24,354 nt of DNA. Origin: Methanobacterium sp. GTDB taxonomy: Archaea > Methanobacteriota > Methanobacteria > Methanobacteriales > Methanobacteriaceae. Each line of letters opens with the position of its first letter. The stretch's first letter is position 1. This document shows positions 18,803 to 24,354 of the stretch, in pieces. The notes beneath the pieces are model-generated. The model searched no databases. It was not told the DNA's origin and saw nothing but the letters and a program-made list of their open reading frames with translations. The position numbers were made by a program, and so were the translations under genes. The DNA lies in assembly GCA_012838205.1 (NCBI GenBank), contig DUPR01000018.1:1-24354 (forward strand), in the 5' to 3' direction.

Positions 18803-18881
18803 GTTCGACTATATAAGTACGTTCGGTTCACTACGAACAGTAACCTTTATATGATATGGTTCGTATAGTTTAATACGTTCG
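18803..18881. promoter_or_regulatory. MsvR-type operator array in the divergent msvR promoter region
   Basis: GTTCG occurs at 18803, 18821, 18859 and 18877, and its complement CGAAC at 18834. Two pairs have the same 18-base start-to-start spacing (18803/18821 and 18859/18877). TTCGGT-N4-TACGAA at 18822-18837 is nearly the inverted repeat TTCGTA-N4-TACGAA recalled for Methanothermobacter MsvR. TTCGTA also occurs at 18860 and 18878. The array covers TATA candidates for both directions (CTATATAAG 18809-18817; CTTTATATGATA about 18845-18856), so binding would block both promoters. Confidence 0.65.
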
Positions 18882-18932
18882 TATAATGTCGTACTATATT
18901 TGTCTTTAAAACCGAATAATCTAAATTAAATA

Positions 18933-18940
18933 TGGAGGTC
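18933..18940 (+). promoter_or_regulatory. strong Shine-Dalgarno before the cysteine-rich small ORF
   Basis: TGGAGGTC matches the anti-SD sequence well. Eight bases after GGAGGT the next in-frame codon is ATC (18948), not ATG. This is the evidence that a gene really begins here. Confidence 0.6.
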
Positions 18941-18947
18941 AATTAAA

Positions 18948-19127
18948 ATCAAAAATAATAATAAAATATTGGTTGGAGTAAGCTGCAAATGTCAAAAACC
19001 AGCCATTCCCCGACCGCCATCTCTCCTGGTGAAAGTGCAGTGCAAAAACTGTGGTAAAGTATTCAAAACCAATCGAATAAACCAAAAAGACCAGTATATT
19101 TGTTTTCACTGCAAAAAAGGTAGATAA
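18948..19127 (+). CDS. small cysteine-rich zinc-ribbon or rubredoxin-like protein, non-AUG start
   Basis: An open frame of 59 codons ends at TAA 19125-19127. It has Cys13-x-Cys15, Cys32-x2-Cys35-Gly and Cys52-x2-Cys55, with a 16-residue gap between the last two pairs (VFKTNRINQKDQYI), i.e. a zinc-ribbon or rubredoxin-like knuckle pair. The strong GGAGGT at 18934-18939 points to a start near 18948, but no ATG or GTG exists in frame. ATC 18948 has ideal spacing, and TTG 18969 (52 residues, keeping all cysteines) is the only standard alternative but lies far from the SD. A former ATG may have changed to ATC, or non-AUG initiation is used. The gene is divergent from msvR and shares its operators. 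MsvR is known to control rubredoxin-like genes in Methanothermobacter, so a redox role is plausible but unproven. Confidence 0.6.
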   Translation: MKNNNKILVGVSCKCQKPAIPRPPSLLVKVQCKNCGKVFKTNRINQKDQYICFHCKKGR

Positions 19128-19147
19128 TTTTATTTCTTTGATTTAAA

Positions 19148-19192
19148 AAAGACAAAAAAAAATTTTTCTTAGATTATTTTTGAATGCTCAAT
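19148..19192. terminator. bidirectional A/T-run terminator
   Basis: AAAAAAGACAAAAAAAAATTTTTC is followed by TTATTTTTG. On the plus strand the T-runs end the zinc-ribbon transcript. On the minus strand the A-runs become T-runs that could end the M50 transcript. The position lies between the two convergent stops. Confidence 0.4.
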
Positions 19193-19216
19193 TGGTTTTT
19201 TATGCCTAATTGGAAG

Positions 19217-20404
19217 CTAAGCTACCATTTGGATTATTCCTGGAACTATGCTGTAGATTATTAGAAAGGCCACAATTGAAATCATAACCATTGTAACACT
19301 GGAAACGATTCTATCTACCCATTCTTTTGATAATTTATATCCGAGAAGTTCTTCAAATATTATTCCTCCGTCCAGAGGTTTAAAAGGAAGAAGGTTAAAA
19401 AGGGCCACCACCAGGTTCAATGCAAATACCCAGTAACCTACATCAGAAAGGTAGTATAAAAACCAAGGAAGTATTTCACCGTATTTAGTGGAAACTTCAG
19501 GTTTAACTACCAGATGTGTTTCACTACGTGTTCCTGGATAGGTTATAGAAGCATTATGTGGTTGTCCAGTTGAAGTGATGGTATATGTCCCCTGATCAGT
19601 GACGTAAGTTAACTTGTCTCCTGGTTTAGTTTTATTCAAAATCAAGTCAGTATAATCTGTCTTGTTTTTAACTTGAAAACCATTAATATTGGTTACAATC
19701 ATTCCTTCTTTAAGTACACCTTCAGCAGGGCCGTTAGGGGTAACGCTAGTAATAGTAAGTCCATTTGGTTGGAAAGCATAAGGTAAAAAAGATGAAGAGA
19801 GAATAAGCACAACTGTAAATGCAATTCCTGCCAGTGCAATATTAAAAATAGAACCAGCAGCATATATGCGGAGTCTCACAGATTTTTTTGCCTTTTCCAC
19901 ATCTTTTTCATCAAGTTCCACAAAGGCCCCGGGCAGTATTGCTGCTAAGATAACCCCAATTGATTTAATCTTAACACCTTCTGCTCTGGCCAGAATTCCG
20001 TGTCCAAATTCGTGAACCACCATGAGCAGAACCAATGCGATTATTCCAGAAACAATGGGGATGAATACCGGTGATCCAGGTATGTCAACTCCAGGCAATA
20101 ATAATGATGCTGCAGGAGCCGAAGAGGTCTGAACCATGTACGATTGAATCATATATACTAAGGACATTATAATGGTGTAAACCATAAAAATCATGCCCAA
20201 AATAGCTATGGGGATGCCTATGTTCATACTCCAGCGCCAAAATCTAGGGCTGAGCTTCGCTATGAAATCGATCCATCCTCTCATTTTTTGAGTTCTTCTC
20301 ATGAGAATAGGCCCATAAATATCTATTTTCAACCTATCTCTGAATAAGATGGCCAAAATATAGATGATGACAATTAAAATGACATAGGATAATAAGACAT
20401 TCAA
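19217..20404 (-). CDS. site-2-type M50 membrane metalloprotease with PDZ domain
   Basis: The 395-residue protein is an intramembrane zinc protease of family M50. N-terminal transmembrane segments (about 3-20, 62-90 and 114-130) lead to the zinc motif HEFGH (131-135). A PDZ-like domain (about 205-270: LTITSVTPNGPAEGVLKEGM, then GMIVTNINGFQVKNKTDYTD) follows. The third zinc ligand lies in LLPFKPLDGG (Asp345), with further membrane helices to the C-terminus. Such enzymes cut membrane-anchored regulators or clear signal peptides; the substrate here is unknown. The start is TTG 20404: GGTGAT lies five to six bases upstream and no in-frame ATG is near. The gene follows moeA by 33 bases on the same strand, suggesting an operon. 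Confidence 0.92.
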   Translation of the reverse strand: MNVLLSYVILIVIIYILAILFRDRLKIDIYGPILMRRTQKMRGWIDFIAKLSPRFWRWSMNIGIPIAILGMIFMVYTIIMSLVYMIQSYMVQTSSAPAASLLLPGVDIPGSPVFIPIVSGIIALVLLMVVHEFGHGILARAEGVKIKSIGVILAAILPGAFVELDEKDVEKAKKSVRLRIYAAGSIFNIALAGIAFTVVLILSSSFLPYAFQPNGLTITSVTPNGPAEGVLKEGMIVTNINGFQVKNKTDYTDLILNKTKPGDKLTYVTDQGTYTITSTGQPHNASITYPGTRSETHLVVKPEVSTKYGEILPWFLYYLSDVGYWVFALNLVVALFNLLPFKPLDGGIIFEELLGYKLSKEWVDRIVSSVTMVMISIVAFLIIYSIVPGIIQMVA

Positions 20405-20437
20405 ACAAGATCACCTTTTCATTACAATATTTTTGGT

Positions 20438-21652
20438 TTAAGCCTTGAACGATTGGTAAGGAAGAACCAAACAAGTTTCTCCTTCAACAATTCCTTCTTT
20501 ATTTTCTGGTATTATTATGTAAGAATCCGATTCAACCATTGACTTTATGATCCCTGAACCCTTTATCTTCAAGGGACGAACCACATCACCTTCAATCACC
20601 GCTCGAATATAGTCTGTTCTGCCTAAAGTAGATGCTATCTGCCTACTAGCTGTTTTTTGGATAGTCAAAGGCTTCATTTGAAGTCCCTGCATTTTGTGAA
20701 GAGATTCTCTCACAAAAACATCGAACTGCACCATGGCTGCTACTGGGAAACCAGACAACATAAAAACAGGTTTGTCATGGATTTTTGCAAATGCAAATGG
20801 TTTACCTGGACGTAGGGAAACGCCATGCATTAACAGATCTCCCATTTCATTGGCAACATCCACTACCACATCTCCTTTGCTAATTGCAGTACCACCAGTT
20901 GTGATCACAGCATCATAATCATTTAACAACTTAGTAAACATATCTTTCATCAGACTGGTGTCGTCAATAGCGTGGAACATGTAAGGAACAGCCAAACAAC
21001 TTTCTATCATGGATTTAATAGTAAAATAATTAGAATTTATTACTTCAGCTCCGTCAAGCATTTTTTTAGGCATGACTAACTCACTGCCAGTGATGATAAC
21101 TCCTATTCTTGGTTTTTTGAATACACAAACACGGTCATAACCAGAAGAAGCTACTAGTCCTAGTTCTGCCGGGTTTAAAATTTTCCCTTTTTTCAGTATC
21201 AGATCTCCCTTATGGAAATCCTCTCCAACTGGGGAAACATTTTCCCATGGAACCACAGATGCTTCCACATCTAAGTGTTTTCCTTCAGAGTATGTGAATT
21301 CTTCCATCACCACGGCATTGGCACCTGAGGGCAATGGAGCACCAGTAGCTATTTTAATTGCTTCACCCGTTTTAAGCAGAACTTTTGACTTTTCACCTGC
21401 ACTGATCTTATCCATAATCTTTAATTGGGCTGGATTCTTATCAGAATGTCCAAATGTGTCTTCAGCTTTAACAGCATAACCATCCATGGCGGCCCGATTG
21501 AAAGGGGGTGAATCTAGATTAGAAGTTACATCTTGAGCAATAACTCTCCTATAAGCATTTTTCAAGCTTATGACTTCTTTTGGGGGCGTTTTCAAGTGAT
21601 TGAAAATTATTTTTTTGGCATGTTCTGGCGGGATGAGTTTTGATAGAAACAT
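20438..21652 (-). CDS. moeA: molybdopterin molybdenumtransferase MoeA
   Basis: MoeA inserts molybdate (or tungstate) into adenylylated molybdopterin. The cofactor is needed by formylmethanofuran and formate dehydrogenases in methanogens. The 404 residues show MoeA_N with SPPFNRAAMDGYAV (48-61), KIATGAPLPSGANAVVMEE (100-118) and the MoCF-binding domain with GVIITGSEL, DAVITTGGTAISKGD (247-261) and LSGFPVAAMVQF (299-310). A MoeA_C domain follows (about 325-404). All key glycines and aspartates are present and the length is normal. ATG 21652 is preceded by GAGATC. The M50 protease gene follows after 33 bases. Archaea often carry two MoeA paralogues with Mo/W preference; which one this is cannot be told from the sequence. 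Confidence 0.95.
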   Translation of the reverse strand: MFLSKLIPPEHAKKIIFNHLKTPPKEVISLKNAYRRVIAQDVTSNLDSPPFNRAAMDGYAVKAEDTFGHSDKNPAQLKIMDKISAGEKSKVLLKTGEAIKIATGAPLPSGANAVVMEEFTYSEGKHLDVEASVVPWENVSPVGEDFHKGDLILKKGKILNPAELGLVASSGYDRVCVFKKPRIGVIITGSELVMPKKMLDGAEVINSNYFTIKSMIESCLAVPYMFHAIDDTSLMKDMFTKLLNDYDAVITTGGTAISKGDVVVDVANEMGDLLMHGVSLRPGKPFAFAKIHDKPVFMLSGFPVAAMVQFDVFVRESLHKMQGLQMKPLTIQKTASRQIASTLGRTDYIRAVIEGDVVRPLKIKGSGIIKSMVESDSYIIIPENKEGIVEGETCLVLPYQSFKA

Positions 21653-22197
21653 TTTTTGATCTCTTTGATATCTACACTTATTAACATGATTGTAGTTAAG
21701 TTGGAGAATTCAATGGTTTATTTCACAGAATATAAAAATGTATTTAAACATTGTATTATTTTTTTTTAATCATGCAGAATTATAATTTTAAGATTCATAT
21801 CATACCAGTCAAGAAAAACTTGCTATGAATAAAACAAACCATGAAAGAATTTAACCCGTAAAGAAATTTAATTGATTAAACTTGTTTTCGCTCGGTTGTT
21901 CTGACTCAATGCAGTTAGATGAAAACGTGGCCCATCTTTCATCTGTGTGTGGGGAGAATAACGTCAATATTGGTGTAAATTTTTGAAAGGTAACATTTTA
22001 ATTGATTGGATCAATATGATCATAAAATTACCTTATTAGAAATTAACCTTGTCACATTAATTGATTATCTAAAAGAATGGTTTTTAAATCTCTCCAATAA
22101 TACTTGTTTAGGTTTTCGGTTAAATAGATAAACAAGGTATATTCAGAATAAAATAAGAACATGTACTTTTTTACATTTACGAATGGAGAGTTGCAAC
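21653..22197. other. 545-bp non-coding divergent region between moeA and the ABC exporter
   Basis: No ORF with a ribosome binding site is visible. AT-rich boxes near both ends (ATATAAAAATG at about 21730; GGTATATTCAGAATAAAATAAG just before 22160) could be promoters. A hairpin at 21917-21944, listed separately, is the only structured element seen. Confidence 0.4.
21917..21944. repeat. perfect 8-bp hairpin in the moeA/ABC intergenic region
   Basis: AGATGAAA (21917-21924) and TTTCATCT (21937-21944) are exact complements around the 12-base loop ACGTGGCCCATC. No T-run follows on either strand, so it is not a terminator. It could be an operator or part of a small RNA. Confidence 0.35.
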
Positions 22198-23121
22198 TTG
22201 AATTCAGATAATGTAATGGTGAGAATTGACTCTTTAACAAAGTCTTTTGGGCATATAAAGGCACTGGACAACATGAATCTGGACGTTAAAAAAGGTGAAC
22301 TTTTGGGTATCATAGGGCCAAATGGTGCTGGAAAAACCACTGCAATTCGAATAATCTGTTGTATACTTCAACCTAACTCTGGCGAAGTAATGGTGGGAGG
22401 ATATAGCATACACCATGATCAGATTAAGATAAAATCAATGATTGGATACTTACCAGAGGAACCAAACTTATATGAAAGGTTCAAAGCCAGAAATCTTTTA
22501 AAATACTTCGGTGAATTATACGGAGTGCCTAAAAAAAGGCTGGATGGCCGTATAGACGAGCTCTTGGAATTGGTTGGGATGAGCGAACGCGCCGAAGATC
22601 GCATCAACACATTTTCCAAGGGGTTGCGACAAAGAATTGGAATTGCTAGGGCACTCATCCATGATCCTGAAATTATAATTTTTGATGAGCCCACTATGGG
22701 TCTTGATCCTGCCACTTCCAGAACCATACGAAACTTTATCAAAGGACTTAAAAGGGATAAGACTGTTATTCTCTGCACACACTACATGGATGAAGCAGAC
22801 TTACTATGTGATAGGGTGGCTATCTTAAATCAGGGCCGAATTCATGATCTTGGAACTCCTAAAACTTTAAAAGAAAAAGTTCATGGGGATATAATTCTCA
22901 AGGTAAGAGTTCACCAGCCTCAAAAAATTGATACTAATAAAATAGCGGCATTAAATTCTGTTGAAGCTGTTAACCTTGAGGGTAACGAGTATTTAATATC
23001 TTTACACACTCGTGAAGACATTTCGGACATAATTGACTTATTTGGCAATCAGGCGTATTCAGTTAACACTAAAGAGCCCACACTGGACGATGTTTTCATT
23101 CAATCAGTTCGATCTCAATAA
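22198..23121 (+). CDS. ABC-2 type exporter, ATP-binding protein
   Basis: This is the nucleotide-binding subunit of an export-type ABC transporter (CcmA/NatA-like group). Walker A is GPNGAGKTT (40-48), the Q-loop region is IGYLPEEPNLYE, the signature is FSKGLRQRIGIARAL (a degenerate LSGGQ), Walker B is IIIFDEPTMGLDP and the H-loop is CTHYMDEAD. About 80 C-terminal residues follow and end EPTLDDVFI, usual for this group. Three starts compete. ATG 22183 has no ribosome binding site. TTG 22198 has GGAGAG (22185-22190) seven bases upstream and is preferred. ATG 22216 (MVRIDSLTK) also lacks a site. The permease gene starts 60 bases downstream. The substrate cannot be read from the sequence; drug, sodium or antimicrobial export are known roles in the group. 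Confidence 0.92.
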   Translation: MNSDNVMVRIDSLTKSFGHIKALDNMNLDVKKGELLGIIGPNGAGKTTAIRIICCILQPNSGEVMVGGYSIHHDQIKIKSMIGYLPEEPNLYERFKARNLLKYFGELYGVPKKRLDGRIDELLELVGMSERAEDRINTFSKGLRQRIGIARALIHDPEIIIFDEPTMGLDPATSRTIRNFIKGLKRDKTVILCTHYMDEADLLCDRVAILNQGRIHDLGTPKTLKEKVHGDIILKVRVHQPQKIDTNKIAALNSVEAVNLEGNEYLISLHTREDISDIIDLFGNQAYSVNTKEPTLDDVFIQSVRSQ

Positions 23122-23181
23122 ATATTGTTTAAACATACCAAGGGACTGTTCCTAGTAAAACATGATATAGGTAGTAAAAAA

Positions 23182-24354
23182 ATGAATTTTAACCTCAATT
23201 TCTTGACCATCACTAGATGGGAGTTTAAAAACACTCTTAAGAGCAAGAAATTTCTTTTAATATTTTTGATGCAGTTATCTGTTCTTTTCATGTTAATTAT
23301 ATTGTTCAACTCCTTTGCAGTTAAAATGGAATCAGAGGAAGGTATATCCTTAACACCATCCCTTGTTGATTTTGCGGCTTTAGATGTTGATGATCGTGGG
23401 GGATTATTTAAAAAGTACATTAATCCAGAAATAATCGACATAACTTCTTATAATGATAACAATTCTTTTTCACGAATTGAAAAGGGCGAAATTGGGGGTT
23501 GGCTTAAGGTATCACCGGATTCAATAGAGCGCATACAAAAAGGGGAGGTTGTGGACATTGTTCTATATCTAGATTATTCAGATCCTAGGAGAAGCGTTAT
23601 TAAGGATGAAGTAAACAACACCATACAATCCCTGTCTGCTGTTTTAACCCGGGCATACCTTCCGTCAACTAACACTGAAAATACCATAAATACAAGTGTT
23701 ACAGAAGTAAAAACAAGTGAATCATTACCTATTCAAATCATTAAAAAAGTCATGCTATCTGTACTTCTATTTCTACCTCTTTTCTTGTTTGGAAATATAA
23801 TCATTGATAGTGTTGTAGGAGAAAAAGAGCGTAAAACTGGTGAAATACTTGTTGCCATGCCCATATCAACGGGTGAAATACTTTTAGGCAAAGGATTGGC
23901 AGTGGTGGCTATATCTGCCCTGCAAGTGGCCATGTGGATAATTGTACTAATCGGGGCAGGGTTTATTATACAAAATGTAATTCTGGTATATTTCCTGGTG
24001 GTGCTAACTGCAGTACCGATCGTGGGACTCACATCCATCATCGCTGCCTACGCCAAAAACTACAAAGAAGCAGGTATAGGGATCAGTTTTGCTTACATTA
24101 TGGTGGTTGGGGTTTTAATTGTCCCTGCTCTGACTTACATTTCTAGAAAAAGTTATTCTGCCAATTTCTCTCCTATGACTACAGTAATGAGACTATTTAC
24201 GGGTGAAGCCATTCCCTTACCTGAACTACTCATGTCGATGATTTTTGTAATTTTAATGAGCATATTAACCTTTTGGATTGCTACATGTCTTTTCAAACGG
24301 GATGATATTTTATTCGGGCCACGTCCTGGACCAATAAAACTAACACTACAACTA
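23182..24354 (+). CDS. ABC-2 type permease, 3' end outside the window
   Basis: ATG 23182 follows AGGTAG at about seven bases and opens a frame of 391 codons without a stop to the window end. The N-terminus ([20 protein letters not shown]) and first helix (about 25-45) are typical of the NatB/YhaP-type permease. A roughly 145-residue extracytoplasmic region follows ([20 protein letters not shown], then a segment with [20 protein letters not shown]). The membrane domain contains [20 protein letters not shown], then [20 protein letters not shown], the conserved ABC-2 coupling region, and further helices to about residue 375. It pairs with the ATPase just upstream in one operon to form an exporter. 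The C-terminal residues are missing from the window. The substrate is unknown. Confidence 0.9.
   Translation, partial: MNFNLNFLTITRWEFKNTLKSKKFLLIFLMQLSVLFMLIILFNSFAVKMESEEGISLTPSLVDFAALDVDDRGGLFKKYINPEIIDITSYNDNNSFSRIEKGEIGGWLKVSPDSIERIQKGEVVDIVLYLDYSDPRRSVIKDEVNNTIQSLSAVLTRAYLPSTNTENTINTSVTEVKTSESLPIQIIKKVMLSVLLFLPLFLFGNIIIDSVVGEKERKTGEILVAMPISTGEILLGKGLAVVAISALQVAMWIIVLIGAGFIIQNVILVYFLVVLTAVPIVGLTSIIAAYAKNYKEAGIGISFAYIMVVGVLIVPALTYISRKSYSANFSPMTTVMRLFTGEAIPLPELLMSMIFVILMSILTFWIATCLFKRDDILFGPRPGPIKLTLQL

Noticed and set aside
18969..19127. TTG 18969 as the start of the cysteine-rich ORF
   Set aside because: It is 29 bases from the strong SD, with no other SD near; kept as an alternative, not as the main call.
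21895..21950. C/D-box small RNA
   Set aside because: CTGA and a TAGATGA-like box are present, but the order and spacing do not give a complete C-D'-C'-D set.

Overview
The window looks like a chromosome segment from a methanogenic archaeon of the order Methanobacteriales, most likely Methanobacterium or a close relative. Evidence: AT-rich DNA with TATA/BRE-like promoters and GGAGG or GGTG ribosome binding sites; a tRNA gene without encoded CCA; a decayed surface protein with pseudomurein-binding-type repeats, a cell wall found only in this order and Methanopyrus; an FmdE-family protein; a CbiL-type cobalamin enzyme; and a regulator with the ArsR-HTH plus V4R architecture of MsvR, known only from methanogens. 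All identifications come from reading motifs, not from database searches.

Layout. Positions 1-4400 are an accessory, decaying zone: small membrane proteins, an IS1182-like insertion sequence (552-2271) that has interrupted the 3' end of one of them, and a surface-protein pseudogene with at least three frameshifts. Positions 4388-5748 (minus strand) hold hisF followed by an unrecognised gene with a faint cyclin-fold (TFB-like) look. A long non-coding stretch then leads to tRNA-Arg(UCG). Positions 6608-8750 hold three cysteine-based small proteins: an AhpD/CMD protein, an FmdE-family protein with a zinc ribbon, and a single-domain rhodanese. Positions 8958-15892 (minus strand) hold two large helicase genes: an XPD/DinG-like Fe-S helicase and a 1691-residue DUF4011-SF1 helicase-Vsr-like nuclease-DUF3320 protein, the architecture of the Hhe defence protein. 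Positions 16219-18714 hold cbiL, a MetX-like alpha/beta hydrolase and, convergently, msvR. The msvR upstream region carries an array of GTTCG/TTCGTA operator-like half-sites and faces a 59-codon cysteine-rich zinc-ribbon ORF that has a strong Shine-Dalgarno but no AUG. Positions 19217-21652 (minus strand) are a moeA-M50 protease pair. After 545 bp of non-coding DNA, an ABC-2 exporter (ATPase, then a permease cut by the window end) closes the window.

How the genes connect. The best-supported functional unit is the msvR control region: a redox-sensing repressor with a cysteine-rich V4R domain and, divergently, a small Cys-rich (possibly rubredoxin-like) protein sharing its operator. The two helicases form a candidate genome-maintenance or anti-phage module. 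Several genes (MetX-like, M50, ABC ATPase) appear to start at TTG, judged by Shine-Dalgarno spacing.
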